A stretch of DNA of 64,000 bases from Anniella stebbinsi (GCA_029215795.1 JARDYH010000003.1:176526382-176590381); one strand, 5' to 3'. Shown: positions 1 to 12,800, counted from the stretch's first letter. A program made the numbers and translations. The notes: generated by a model from the letters alone, not told the origin.

Positions 1-433
1 GGAATGGCCGATAACTTGTTATTCAAACTACAATTTGGCTGTTGTTCTGTGTATGCTTTTACTAAGTCATTCACTTTAAGGAGATGAGCAGTGGCTAAAA
101 TTTGCTCAGTACTTTTCTCGCTAGCTTGCAGATAGCCTGTGTAAATAAATTCCAACAGTGCACCAAATGCATCTGCCACCATCCCTTCCAACATATAGAT
201 CGACTGGCCTATTTCTCCCTCGTCAAGAAACATCATTGAGAAATATTCACTGCTGGCAGCAAGTAAAGCTTTGTGTGCTCTAAAGTGAACATCTTCTACA
301 ATTAAAGTGATATCACACAAAAAACCTTTCCTCCTCTGTTCATCAAAGTTAGCCAGAACAGTATCTCTGTGAACCTTTGAGTGGATGACTATAAGCTTCT
401 CGGAAACTCCAGGTACTGCTTCATCCATTGTTG
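1..433 (-). CDS. ZBTB24: ZBTB24 first coding exon (BTB domain), partial
   Basis: This exon starts the zinc-finger/BTB protein ZBTB24, a nuclear DNA-binding regulator needed for pericentromeric DNA methylation in mammals (family knowledge). The ATG is at 426-428 in an acaATGG context. The splice acceptor (TTTTCAG) lies only five bases upstream, so the exon begins at 433. The reading frame stays open for 142 codons and runs off the left edge. It reads as a BTB/POZ domain with blocks such as [34 protein letters not shown] and [10 protein letters not shown], which I recognise as nearly the same as mammalian ZBTB24. The AT-hook and zinc fingers would lie beyond the window. The gene sits downstream of AK9 on the same strand, as in mammals. 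Confidence 0.95.
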
Positions 434-2485
434 CTGAAAACAGGAAAAAAAGAGGGAACATCATGTGCAACAACCATTTGCATGTATGGCTCCTTGTGCA
501 GCAAGATTCCAAGCATACATGCAGCAGCCTGGTCCCAAGTGCATGTACCCCTAGCTGGACTGGAGCAACTATGTTTAACTTAGCTAGCAGTTAGTGCATG
601 AAATAATACTGTTTGATATACCGATGCAGTAAGTATCTACTTTTTATAAAAACAATTATTATAAATATTCCCAGAATTACTGAAAGAATTGCAAACTGCC
701 CCACCCAACTGAACTAAAGCTCTCTCTCTGGCAAAAGGAAAACAAAACAAAATAGAAACCATCAGTTCTGGTGATCAATAAAGGTTCTGCTAACATTTTC
801 TGGACCAAATCTAGTTATACACGCCCTGTCAGTTAACAGGCAATAAAACTGATCAGCTGTGTGTGTGTGTGATAAATATTCCACATTCAGCAAGGGATAG
901 GCATGCAAAAAGCTGCTTCCATGTCCTTATGCACATGCAGTAGCTGGACCTGGGCAAGTATCTAGTCCTCAATCTACCTTGAACATACATAATAACTCAC
1001 ATTTCTGGAACAACAGCTCAAAAATTAAAATTTATTATAAATAACATAATTTCAGTGATCATTCTAGAAAGAAAAAATATTTCATACTTTAAAAAAAATC
1101 CCCCAAAATTGCAAGAGGAAAGAGAATGACATTAGAGTAAGATTACCATTATGAACTAATGGATGATCATTTAAGGCAACTTCTTACTTAGGAAACAAAA
1201 ATAAAGCAATGGTCAAGGTATTTAAGGCACACAAATTAGCTTATTCCTTCCTCAGCCAGCTTAAATACACTGGGAAATTCCAAAAATGCAAAGAGATTTT
1301 CCTTGGTAGACACACACACACACACACATATATATATAATTACTAAAGAAACTATTCAGATTGGCCAAGTATTTTTCTGCTTAGACCTTTGTCTTCTAAT
1401 TCTCAATACAGGACTGTGAGATAAATCTACTGTATTATAAGAAATGCTTTTCTAAATCAAACGAACGTTCACCTATTCCAGCATTCTATTCTTATTGGAA
1501 GCAAGCCAAAAACTTTCAGTGCCCTAGTGTTTGTCAGCTGAGTTTCTTTTCCAATATTTCTGCAGATTTAGGGTAAAAAAAGATTCACTGGCTGAACATA
1601 AAAATATTTATCGAGTTGCATGTATTCCAAAAGAGCCTTTTGATATTGCAGTCCTGTGAAGATGCCGAAATCATACGAATGATGAAGATTATCATTATTA
1701 TTATATTTATTTGTATCTGGACTTTTGCTCAAGCTGGGAGAAGTGTATACATTCTCTAAACTGAAGCTCCTTATTTTTTAAAACAAATTCTGAATTAGAT
1801 CTCACACATTTGTGACAGTACTTAGTCCTATCACCTAATGAGTTTAAACTAATTTTCTTCTCTATAATGGGATGCTTCCTGAAACTTTCTTTGGCACTTG
1901 CTCTTAGTAGAAGCTTAAATAAGAGCAACTGGAGAAATAATGGTAAGAGGGAAGCATAACTAAGCGGAATGTCTTTAAAACCCACCCACCTAAAGTGATT
2001 GCAACCATTTGCTATCAAAGGAGAAAAATTAAAAAACAGAAGCTATAAAGAACAAAAAGGATATATAAAAACAACAGGGAAAGGGAAGGGTGGTTGCATG
2101 GAAAACAGAGTTACCATTCCCCCCCCCCCCTTTTTTCAGGGCTCTTGTACCTATAAGTACTGCATAAGAAGCAGAAATTCAACAGGTGATGCTTTTCCTT
2201 CATTACATCTCAAGCAGAAATCTGAATTTCTGCTTGAACAGTTATGAAAGGCAAAGGGGTCTTGCCAGAAAAAGAAAAAAGAGTGCTGGCTGCCCAGCCA
2301 TTAAACCAGAAATTGCTGAAAACCGTAGTAGCTGGACAAGAGGAGAACCAGAGAAAGAGCTGGGAGAACACACAAGAGCTTATGTCCTTCCCGAGACGTA
2401 TACAGATCACAGGAAGGGAAGGGTCCTCCTCCGTGAACTCCATTATCTGTCATTCCAAGGAAGGAGGCAAAGAAGAGGGACTTAC
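434..2485 (-). other. ZBTB24: ZBTB24 intron 1
   Basis: This is the inferred intron between the noncoding first exon (donor GTAAGT read down from 2485) and the coding exon (acceptor at 434-435). It is AT-rich and contains short (TG)n at 861-870, (CA)n/(TA)n at 1311-1340 and a C-run at 2119-2129. I see no coding exon in it; the open frames at 1707-2495 lack recognisable domains. Confidence 0.6.
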
Positions 2486-2600
2486 CACGCGATAAAAGAG
2501 CTCCAGACACGGAGCCCCGTGACTGGTGCCCGAGCGAGGCAAACGCGCAGGCCAACCGCAGCCCCCGCGCACCCCGGAAGTGACGTCACTGCGGTCCAGG
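2486..2600 (-). other. ZBTB24: ZBTB24 putative 5' noncoding exon
   Basis: Reading the minus strand, the sequence ends in ...CGCGTG followed by GTAAGTCCC, a strong splice donor, inside a CpG-rich block upstream of ZBTB24. Mammalian ZBTB24 has a noncoding first exon. The 3' boundary at 2486 is supported by the donor. The upstream limit (transcription start) is a guess placed near the ETS/CRE site. No transcript evidence is available from the sequence alone. Confidence 0.5.
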
Positions 2601-2725
2601 AAGTGGGTCAGAAAGCCGGAGCGGGGTAGTGGGCGGGGCGAGCTCGGGAGCGGCGGAAGTAAGCTTGGCGGCGGTGCTAATTGGTGCTTGTTGTCAGGCA
2701 GCCGACGCTGCGGACTCCTAACTAG
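2500..2725 (-). promoter_or_regulatory. CpG-rich promoter of ZBTB24
   Basis: This GC- and CpG-rich block stands out from AT-rich flanks. It holds a composite ETS-CRE site (CCGGAAGTGACGTCA, 2574-2588), a GC box (GGGCGGGGC, 2631-2639), a second CGGAAGT (2654-2660) and an inverted CCAAT (ATTGG, 2680-2684, CCAAT on the minus strand). There is no TATA box. These are typical of housekeeping CpG-island promoters. Its position about 2 kb upstream of the ZBTB24 coding exon, next to a strong donor, assigns it to that gene. A divergent plus-strand transcript is possible but no gene is seen there. Confidence 0.7.
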
Positions 2726-2907
2726 CGGCAGCGTGGATGTCCCTTGAAGAGTCTTCCCCACCTCCGCTCCCTGTTCTGTGCCACATTTTACTTCCGATTT
2801 AGGATTGTTTCCAGTGTTAAGTCAATTTCAGTCCCATTCATTTCAATGGGCCTGCTGTAACAGTGGGTACAACCCAGAGATGGCACAGGGCAGCTGCCAC
2901 CTGCGCA

Positions 2908-3105
2908 TATCATAGGAAGCTGCCTTATGCTTCCTATGATATGAGAATTGGCACATCTAGTCCAGTATTGTCGACACTGACTGACAGTGGTTCTCTAGGG
3001 CTTCAGTCAGAAGCCTTTCCCAGCTCTAGCCAGAGTTGTCAGGGACTGAACTTGGGACCTCCAATGTGCAAAGCATGTGCTCGACTACTGAGCCACAGCC
3101 CTCCG
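2908..3105 (-). repeat. tRNA-derived SINE
   Basis: On the minus strand the copy begins GGCTGTGGCTCAGTAGTCGAGC (first bases read TGGCTCAGTAGTCGAGC, like a pol III A box). It continues with ATGCTTTGCA and a B-box-like AAGTTCAGTCCC, and ends in the tail that normally reads AGGCAGCTTCCTATG. The tail is partly duplicated as a short inverted repeat around 2910-2942. The same family occurs in plus orientation at 37294-37497. I recognise it as a tRNA-derived SINE common in squamates; the family name is not assigned. Confidence 0.75.
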
Positions 3106-3500
3106 CAGTGGTGGTTGCGAGGGCAGCTACTACTGCCACCCGATTGTTCAGCTGCCCATTCCCACCGGGCCCAGGTTTAGCTTTCTGCACCACTCAAGAT
3201 GGTGGGGGAGGGATAGTAATGGTGGGGCAAGAAAGAGAAAGTGGTACTTTTGCCTCCCTCTGCTCATTTGCTCAGCACCCCTTTCTCACATTGGATAATT
3301 TGGTAGGGAGGATTGGGCCCAGCAAGACTGCCTGGCAAGAAATTTGCTCTGCCCACTCACTTGGTAGTGCAGAGGGAAGGGTTGCTAGACCCAATCCCTA
3401 GGTCTCCACTGCTATGCCACCCAGAGGAAAAAGACAGGCAAAGCGAGGAGAGGCTAGGTAAAAGTTGGATCCAGGAAATAAAAAAGATTCTCTTATGTGA
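3106..3500. other. intergenic, no feature recognised
   Basis: This is unannotated sequence between the SINE and the diverged tandem array. Short open frames occur on both strands but show no domain or splice structure. Confidence 0.4.
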
Positions 3501-3509
3501 TTTTTAGGG

Positions 3510-4190
3510 ATCCCCCCAACCACCATCAAATCACAAACCACATATATCTCCACAGATTGCACCTTAAAAATCAGCTTGTTAGTGTCACCATGAAACAAAA
3601 ACATTGAACTAAGGCACAGATCCTCATGATTTTTTCATGGAATCTGCCTGAAACCGTGGTCAAATCAGATCACATTTGTGCCCAAAGACTGAACCATAAA
3701 AATCATGGATCCTATATTTTACTGTGTCACCACAGGGCACAAACATGGACCCTCAGCCTTTTTATAAAGGATTGCCTCCAAAACTGCTGACAAATCACAA
3801 CATATCCATGGCTGCAAAATGAACCATAACAATCCTGGATTTCAGGTTTCATGGCACAGCCATAGTGCAAAAACTTGGATCTGGGGCACAGATCTTCTGC
3901 ATTTTTAAAGTGGACACCACCAAAATCATCTTCAAATCTCAAATCACATCTGTGGCCATAGATTGCATTGCCACCAGAAAATACACAGATGCTGTGATTC
4001 ATTGTACCACCATAATGCAAAAACATGCATTCAAGGCACCAATTCCTGTAAATTTGCATTATTTTTACAGGGAATATTTCCAAAACTACTGTCAGATCAC
4101 ATATCAAATCTGTCTCCACAAACTAAACTATAAAAATCATGTACCCAGAGCTTTTTGGCACTACCATAGTGCAAAAATATGATCTGAGGG
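3510..4190. repeat. diverged tandem array (~130-160 bp unit, about 4.5 copies)
   Basis: Equivalent phrases recur in order. A CAAATCACAnnnCACAT-like segment appears near 3527, 3660, 3791, 3933 and 4091. A CACCATAGTGCAAAAACATG-like segment appears near 3579, 3725, 3853, 4004 and 4155. GGCACAGATC and AACCATAAAAATCATGGA blocks recur between them. Spacings range from about 128 to 158 bp, so copies have drifted with indels. The array has no coding potential. It could be a decayed satellite or the tandem interior of an old element. Confidence 0.7.
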
Positions 4191-5175
4191 AGGTATAAAT
4201 GCTGGTGGTTTGGGAGATGCCATATAAAATTCATGAGGATCCATGTAACAAAAGTGTAGTTTTGTACCATGAAGATGGTACAACCCTTCTCTGCATTTGT
4301 TGAGCTGGAAGCAGCAAAAATTCATCTGAAAGAATTTAGGCATTAAAACATTGCTTAAAATAAAGTCCCAATAAAATCCACGGGACTTGGCATGCTGCTT
4401 CCTATGTGCCTTCTCTTAAGCAGCTCCCTGTGTGAAAATACTTTTTAATGTGGATTTGACCGGGAGAGTTGCTGAACAGGGAATTGATGGTTATCACACC
4501 CAGGTATTATGGCCTTGGAGCCTGGCCCGCTCAAAACTTGAAGCTCTCCAGGAAGCAGGCTTGAAGCAGCAACTCCAGTATAGACTGCTCTGGAGGACAA
4601 ACCCGAGGAGACAGTGAGACCTCTGTTTCAGTTCCACAGCACATGGCTCTTCCCCTCCTTGTAGTATGGTGATTGCTTCCCTGAACTACCTTCAGTCCAA
4701 GAGGACTTTCTAACCCAGGGGCTGCAGGAGACATTTGGAACCTGCAGGAGTGCAAGCCTATGTCGTAGAATATAGTCCTTTCAACTTCCAAGCACACTCC
4801 TCCAGGGACTCTCAACTGCCTGCCCGTGGAAGAATATCTCCATAGGACAAGTTGTGAATTAAATTGCTGTATTGAGCAGCACCTCTGTGTGACTCTCCCT
4901 CCAAATGTAGTGGTACCCCACAATTCCATAATGGTGTACTCCACTGATTGACCCCCAAGTCTTGATTATCACTGTTTAGGATAAACCTGTCTTTGAACTG
5001 AACTACAGACTACACGTGCTAATGTGCAATATTCAAACTGGCATGTCAGGGAAGAGACTAAGGTAGAACACTTTTTCCTGGCAGGATTGCTGTGTGCAGG
5101 GTTCCTTTTTGAATGGACGAGCATTCAAGCCTGTGAGCTTCCACCTGTTGAAATAGTTTAGCCCAGACACTCCTT

Positions 5176-5517
5176 GGCTCAGTTCAGACAACACATTTCT
5201 CAATGGTGGCTTTAGAACTCCACGTTGGGTTTTTATGCCTCCGTTGAGAAATGTGTTGTCTAGTGGGAAAACTCCACACAACGGTGGAGTTCTTTTTGGA
5301 AAACAGTCCACACAGAATATTCCTGCACAACCTTTGTGTTGTGTGGCGGTTCCGTGGAGTTCTCCGTTGTGTCGAGTTGACTTTTCCCACTGGCTACAGA
5401 GTTCCCTGGCAAGAACGGCGAGTGCTACTCTAGCAAAGCTGCCGGGATTGTTATTTTGCAGCAATGGCTGATGGGATACCACTAGGAGGACTGGGGGAAG
5501 AGGGCCTGAACTGAGCC
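5176..5517. mobile_element. Harbinger-like MITE (GGCTCAGTTCAG ends)
   Basis: The copy starts GGCTCAGTTCAGACAACAC and ends CTGAACTGAGCC, giving 12 bp terminal inverted repeats. The left end resembles the Harbinger terminus at 22062 (GGCTCAATTCGGACGACAC) with G/A changes. An internal hairpin pairs AACACATTTCTCAA (about 5190) with TTGAGAAATGTGTT (about 5243). The flanking triplets CTT and ATT do not match well. An open frame across it has no domain and is not a gene. It is most likely a nonautonomous relative of the Harbinger family. Confidence 0.65.
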
Positions 5518-5586
5518 ATTTACTCTCCTCAGTGACAATGCAAGCTAATCAAGGGTGGAGCAAAAGATACCAGATCTTCCAACAAA

Positions 5587-5713
5587 GGCCAGATCTACAC
5601 CATACAGGATATAACACTTTGAAAACAGGTTGAAAATGGTATATGGAATCATGGGCCCCAACAGTTGTCAATACCATTATAAACCGTTTTAAAGAAGTAG
5701 TGTAGATCCTGCC
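5587..5713. mobile_element. short MITE (GGCCAGATCTAC family)
   Basis: This 127 bp unit begins GGCCAGATCTACAC and ends GTGTAGATCCTGCC, near-perfect terminal inverted repeats, and is flanked by AAA on each side. Its interior (AGGATATAACACTTT, CCCCAACAGTTGTCAATACC) matches the longer hairpin element at 54963-55205. It is a palindromic nonautonomous DNA element; the superfamily is not certain. Confidence 0.7.
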
Positions 5714-6013
5714 AAACACTATCTGATTACCCACTGAATAATCCCACTTCATTGCGTAAACAGAAAGAAGCATGCAAAAGTAACTTCTGACAAGAGTACT
5801 TTGAGAAGAAACATCTCTGCAAATCCATTTTTACCATGTGTAAACACAACAGGGAGGTGCCACTGGCTGCACTTCTTAAATGTTACATGTGGAATAGCTG
5901 CATGGAACTCCTGAAAAAATGTACATAAGCAGGAGTAAAAAGTGCATAATTCTTTTCAGAAGTGCAAAATAAAGCTACTCAATTGTTTAGAACTGGTGCA
6001 CAGAAAATGCAAT

Positions 6014-6658
6014 AGGTATAAACTAAATATTGATTTATTTTAAGTAAATACAGGTAAAAATTAATATTTTGTCAACTGAGAAACAAACAAATTAGGCCAA
6101 AAGCCTGCATTAGCTCAAAAATGATATAATAAAATGCATTATATTTAAATAAAATGCATTTAATGTTTATCAGCAATAAAAAACAATAGATTTAGATTGA
6201 AGATGAATTTTCCAGTGACAGCTTAAAACATTTAAAAACAATACATGTATTAATTTTACCAATGGTTGACAAATGTTATCCAAGTATGCCCTGTTTGTTA
6301 ACAATCTACTTAGACTTGCTGTCAAGAATGCAAAGGACATCTCAAGGAACACCTGCAGAAAAGCACACTTTTCTCTAGGGATGAGAGAAACACCTTGCCC
6401 ATCAGTCCGGAATGGAATGGATTTTTCCAACACTTTGCAAAGGAGTCCCAAGACAACTTATTTCTAATGATTGAGTGGAATCTTGCAAATATTTGTGTCA
6501 GTTATTGGTGTTGGTCCTGTGTATTGCATTTTGCAAAGTGTCCTATTGAAATGCATGTTGCTGCTTGATCCACCATCTTCTGTAGGGTAGGATCCATTCT
6601 ACTAAGAATTTAGCATTCAGATATGAATATGATTTTCCCCATTGTACAGTATTTCAAA
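6014..6658 (-). other. AK9: AK9 3' untranslated region
   Basis: Sequence between the AK9 stop codon and the first good minus-strand AATAAA (TTTATT on the plus strand at 6034-6039). Cleavage would fall about 15-20 bases further on. The extent is inferred from the signal only. Confidence 0.55.
6034..6039 (-). promoter_or_regulatory. AK9: AK9 polyadenylation signal AATAAA
   Basis: Canonical AATAAA on the minus strand about 620 bases downstream of the AK9 stop codon. It is the first perfect hexamer I see in the 3' untranslated sequence. Its use is inferred. Confidence 0.5.
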
Positions 6659-6861
6659 CTAATGAGAAGTTGGATCCACATCTTTGAGAGACAAAAAGGT
6701 CCGTAATTTGTGATTGAAGTCAATAGGTCGATTTTGAGGTTCCTTATATTTCCGTGTCATTTTGGTTCCAAGATATGGGATGAGCTCACAGTAGTCTATG
6801 AACCGTTCTAACTTATTCTTGTACTTCTTTCGTATGTAATCAGAGCTCTTAGGGTTATATG
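6659..6861 (-). CDS. AK9: AK9 terminal coding exon
   Basis: The acceptor TTCCTGCAG precedes the exon, which enters with two bases completing an Ala codon. It encodes [16 protein letters not shown], then [14 protein letters not shown] and [15 protein letters not shown], ending at TAG (6659-6661). This basic C-terminal tail aligns with the end of mammalian AK9, including the [10 protein letters not shown] block. It fixes the 3' end of the gene. Confidence 0.95.
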
Positions 6862-9800
6862 CTGCAGGAATTAAATAGCATTGATATTGTCATATTACTT
6901 GTCAGGTACTGCTATTATCATGACTCCAATTATAGAATGATTTATGTAAACAAGAAGGGCCTACAAAATCTGTATATGGAATTCACAGTATTGTTGCACT
7001 TGTTACACATTTAGATTTTGGTTGCAATGCTTAATTCCATTATTCCATTAAAACCCAAGGTCCAAACTACACACGATGGTGGTAGACCCATGTTTTTAAA
7101 TATGTGCCTGCCCCATCCACATACAAAGCCGGAGGTGAGTGAACATAAGAGTCATGCTGCATCACACCAAAGACTGATCTCAGGGGTCGCCAATGCAGCA
7201 TCCATGAAGCTCTCCCCTTCCTGCCTCCTTAAAAAAATGTTTTAAGAAAAACCTTGGAAAATGTTAGGGCAGTCTTCTAGCCTTGCTCTTTCTCTCCCCA
7301 ATACCCCTTTACCTTGCTATTTCCCCCTCCTTCCGAGCCTGTAGCCTTGATATTTCTCCCCACCATCCCCTGCATCTCCTTAGCTTATCTTTGATTAACC
7401 AGGCCCTCATAGCAGCCATCATGTGACTAGCCACATCCACCATAGCGCCCGCAGCAGCTTCTCAAATTCCCAAATGTGCCCTTGGGTCTAAAAAGGTTGG
7501 GGACCCCTGGCCTATCAAGTCTAGCATTCTGTTTGCATAGTGGCAAACCTGATGCCTATGGGAAGACCACAACAGGATATGAATGCAATAGCACTCTCCT
7601 GCTTGTGTTCCAGGCAACTGGTATGCAGAGGCCAACGACCACTGTTACTGGAGGCAATACTCAGCCATCATGACTAGTAGCCATTGACAGCCTTATCCGC
7701 CATGAATTCCCCCTTTTAAAGCTGTATAGGTTGGCAGCCAGCAAGTAATAACAGTTCAAGTGAGGGTGCAATTGAAAGGCCAAGGGGATGCACAGGCATA
7801 GGGGTGCTACATTCTTGTCATACCCACAGGTTTCCTTCTGCAGCCTTCTCTTTTCAAGCACTTTCCTTCCAACTGAGCTTCCTTCTAGTATTGGAGCCCA
7901 GCTGCAAAAAATAAAGTGCCTGGAGGGATGGATAGAAGGATGAAAAGCGCCAGGCAAGGGCAGGGTTCAGCATCCCCCCTGCACATGCACGTTTTCCCCT
8001 TTAAATTGCATTCCTCGTCACCACTTTGAACATTAATTGGACAGACCCATGTTTAAAGATATGCCCTTCGACTATATTATGGATGAATGCATTTATTATA
8101 GTCACAGACCCATAAAATTAGACACGAACAATAAAATCCATAGAAAGAATACAGATAAGTTTAGAGGGGATCAAAAGTCAGTTCTTACTTTGCCATCTGC
8201 TTCCTAATTAGTATTTAAGATAAAAGAAATTTAGCTACCTTATTAGTAACATAAATACAGCCATCAGTTGAACAGAAAGACACCAAAGTTTCAGAGGATC
8301 TTTCAGGTAGAGTTCTTAATATAACTACTCTCTGGGCTCCCTATATACCCAGCAGCACAAAATGACATGACCAAGAGATTCTCTCCAGTTCCACAAGGAC
8401 AAATTTGGTCACTAAATAGAATAGTATATTGGCCAGTTAGGGGACCAGCGGGCCAAACACGCTCTTCTCTATTTGTAAATAGTTAATGTCTGCAATTATG
8501 AAGCTCTATCAATTCTATAATTTAAAATTCCTGATGGTACACTTTTCTCTGCTTCATTTATCTTATGACAGCTGTTGACTTCATTCCAGGGAAATTGTTA
8601 TGGCCCATATTAAATGAAACCTCTCTAGATAAATGTTTATTATTTTTTATCAGATGCTGTACAACCAAACTTATGTGGATGGCAGAGACATCGTTTTAGC
8701 ATCAGGATGTCATGCAGCCCCTTTACTTTTCCGTTTATTTTTTAATAACCTGGCCTCTTATGTTTGTACTGATGAGTTCCAGTCCCAAATGCTAGAATAT
8801 GATATGTTTGCCAGAGTTAATCTCCCCATTTTACATAGATGATGAAATAAGTAAATGCTGTATCATTATGAATGTGGATAAAAAAAGAAAATTAGCGACT
8901 AATCTTTATTTGATTGATTTAGTTCATACTATTATAGTGCCCATTTTACGGTACCTTTTAAATGGTGAGCTATAAACAGAAGAGCAGTCCTTTTCACACT
9001 TAAGAAAGGAAATTTTGGCTTTAAACAACCAACTTCATTCATTGCTTTTATCAGAGCTGTTGCCACACCCTGCAAATGTAAAATATTATTGTTAGTGCAC
9101 CAACAGAATTACATTGTTCCATAAACAAAGTTTTATGTTTGAATGTATTTAATAATAACAAAACATAATAACCTGTTCGAGGTATCCAGTCAGAGGAAGA
9201 GCTGTCAGCAGTATTGGCTCTTTTAATGGGGGAAGTTTATTTGGAAGTGCCTGATTCCAGTATTTTTCTGGTAGTCTAAGAATACAGAAATTATGTGTTT
9301 GCAAACATAAACACAAAGCAATATTTTAAAATAACAATGTTAATGTATTCAGTACCTCATAAACTTTTGAAGTTTTTCTTCACTCTCAAAAATATATAGC
9401 TTTTGGCGATAAAGTACAGCATATTCAATGTTCCCAGGTATCAGTGCTTCATACCTTAAAAGAGATAGTGAAACAAAGACTTTATTAATTATTATCATAA
9501 TTACCACATTAACGCCCTGCCTTTTCAGATTTTGGAAGGAGATAATCCTTTAGGTAAACTGTCCTAAGCCATTTAGGACTTTATGGAACCCAGAAATAGA
9601 TTGAAAGTCAGTAAAACTGATAGTAAAGAGAAGTCATGTACTCCCCAAAATTGGTTCTGTTCAACATTTTAAAGAAAGCATTTCGAACAAGCTGAGGTTT
9701 CCAGACACTTTTCAAAGTCATTCCCAGATTAAGCATGTTTCAATAATCCAATATTTATGTTAAGAGTGCCGCATCTGCCAGTCGTGGCGGGTGATGTCAT

Positions 9801-12800
9801 CACCCGACGTGAGCGGGAAATGTGGCGGCACACAGCAAGGAGAGAGGACGACGGCAGGATAACCTGGAGGAGGCAGCAGGTAAGCAGGGAGAGTGGGGGG
9901 AGGGAGGGGAGAGCAGGAGGGAGTGCTGTGTACGGATCCAGATCGGGCCCAATCTGGACTTGATAGATCAGGATCGGATCGGGGGGGATCCATGCACAGC
10001 CCTAGTACATATTGCATTTTTCTACATTATGTTCATAGAAATCCTTGGAAATGCAAGCGTTTACCTTTGCTTCCCATCTAGATAAGTGACTGGACAGTAC
10101 CCTTGCATTTCAGCTTGCATAGGGAATAAAGTCTTCACATCTGCTACAGTCAGTTTCTTTGGTAGTTTAAGTGGGAGTGGAAGAGAATGAGGTGCTAATG
10201 GCGGAACATATAATTCTGGAGCATTCAGGAATTTCTGCGTTAAAAGAGATCGGTATTTATAAGAAGGAGGAGACATCTCACATATTAACTGATGAACAAA
10301 ATGCTCATGAAGTTACTAATTTCATGAAGGAGCTGGGGTATTTATTTTTATTTCCTTATATATGATTACTATTTAACATTTAGCAACAACTCAATGTGTA
10401 TTAGGCACACAGCAGGAGATCGCAGCACATTCTGTTTTTTTTAAAAAACGTCAGATTAAAAGGGGTCTATTTTGCAACCAAAAAACAAGCAGGAGGTATG
10501 CGGGGAGGTAGACGTCATTGTCTAAAGGATGCGCGCACATTCATAAGTGGGCAGTAGCGAGGACGGCATCCAATTAGCAATGGAGAAAGGAGAGTGATAA
10601 CATAATAGTCCATCATAATAGAGCTTTTGCTGAAAGGAAAGCTTTGAGGATAGGGGGGGTGATTTGATAGAGAATGGGAAGCTATTTGAAGCAAGCCCAA
10701 GTGTTTAGATAAAACCACCCCTCCTCAAAATCTTCATTTCACTAGCTACTTTTTGGATGGGGGCACGTGAAGAAAGGACTGCAAACATTTGGAACAGAAC
10801 TGTTAAACTACAAGTGGAATGTAGCTGCGATCATTGGAACCACACAGATACGAAAAACACAACAGCCAAAATCCCACAACAGCCATAATATAGGTTTATG
10901 AAAAGTAAACATTGCTTGCAGTTAGTTTTTATATAAGAATCCTTAGTATTTATAGCAGACTTTTCAACCTTCACAGTGCTTCAAACAACATAATCTAATC
11001 AAACTGTTTTATTGCCATAGACAGAAAAAAAGACCTACAATTCCCAGCATTCCCCAGCCAGCCACACAGGCTGGGGCATGGTGGGAGTTGTAGTAGGACC
11101 CTTTTCTGTCTAAAAATACATAGGATTGTGCTAAGAGATTTCATGGCAGAGATGAAATTTCAACAGTGACTTCCCAGCTCACACTCTTTGTCTTAGCTAC
11201 TACATGACACTGGCTCTTTGTTCTTCTGTTTGTATATTCCCCGTGCCAGCAGCTGTTTGCTTTCCAAATCTGTAACATACGTGTTTTACCCACTTCGATA
11301 CTTACATCCAGTTCCTCCTGTCCTGCCATTTTGTAGTAATGTCCTTGAAACTCTGCCGCAAACTGCAGAGAAGGCGACACGGAACAATCCACAAGCTCCC
11401 CCTTTTCTGCAAGGCTGACAGGACAGTATTGCCCAAACTCTCCCAGACGAGACAGCAGTTCTTTCGGCATGATACATAAATCGGCAATGCTGGCAGCTTT
11501 TCCTGTTAACAATTGGATACAATACTGTCGTGTTGCTGTTGTGACACTGTGTATTTGGAAGATTGTACCTATTCTAATACACGAGAATGCAACAGGGAAT
11601 GGCAAATTGGTGTTTGCAAATAAGGTTATCAGCAGGTTAGTCTGATGAACTTGTGTGAAGATCAAAAGCTTAGAAAGATGTTTCTAATTGATTCTGACCT
11701 TTTTTAAGCAGAGAAGAGCTCACCAGGACATAGAATATAAAAGCTTACTAGCCATGATTAATTTATTGGCATGCTCAAGTTAGCTATACTGGCAGTATAA
11801 TCTTTCATTTGCTGCTGAAAATTTTCACTTTATATGGATGACACTAGATTGTAGCTAGGCTTTGACAAAGTATGTTTCACTTCAGTTTAAAAACCAAATT
11901 TGGGATACACTAACAAACTTATTCAAGGTTTCATTGAATAAAAAATTAATAAGAACTGTAGGTGGACCCCAACTTAGTCATACTTAGAGTAGAGCTACTG
12001 AACTCAATAGGAATTGAGTTGATTTTATCACTAAGTCTGGAACCAGTCCGCTGGTTTTCAGCCACTTGGGTAAATAGTGCTGATCTACAATTATTTGGTA
12101 TATTAATATGCTGCCTTTCTAATATCGAACTCAAGGCAGCACACATAGCAGCCTTTCCCTACTGATTCCTGCTAGGAATTGTGGTCCAAAACATCTGGAG
12201 GCCATCAGGTTAGGGATGGCTGAAATCTCCCTTCCAGGCACTGACCTGTCCCAAATCTTCTAAGCTTCAACAAGGTTGCTGCATCATGTGCCATCAAACC
12301 AAGTTCTCTGCCCTGGTTCGCTTCCCTGATGTTCAGTACGAAGGCCTACTCTCTCCTTGCGCAAGATACAAATAGTATTACCACCCTGATTACAATGTGA
12401 GTTGTCTTATAATCCAAATAGATGATGGTCAAAAAGCCGGCTATAGATGTATAAATAAAATAAATACATCTTATAGTTGTGAGCAATCAAGTTTATATGG
12501 CAGAGCTTTTAGAGGTGTTATGAGGTATTTCTAGGTGGTAAGCTCCTAGTGCTCCTGTGCAGCTATTTCGTCCTTTCCTTCTTAATTGTTTTTTTGCGGA
12601 AAGAAAAAAGGCTGAAGCAGCATTAGGAAAACATGGCAGGGTTACAAGTGGAAGACAATACTAATTGGAACACTGTAAAATGCTATGAATGAGCCAGCGT
12701 GATTTCAGAATTTCAACCCCCCACCCCACCCCAATTGCCTGGAAACTCCTTTAGTTTCAGGTAAGACTTCAGAAGAAAAAAAGAGATGCCTCCTCACCAC

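Noticed and set aside
2186..2761. Several overlapping open frames at the ZBTB24 promoter
   Set aside because: CpG-rich promoter DNA lacks stops by composition; no shared protein features.
5033..5482. 149-codon minus-strand open frame
   Set aside because: Lies across a MITE and its hairpin; no domain.
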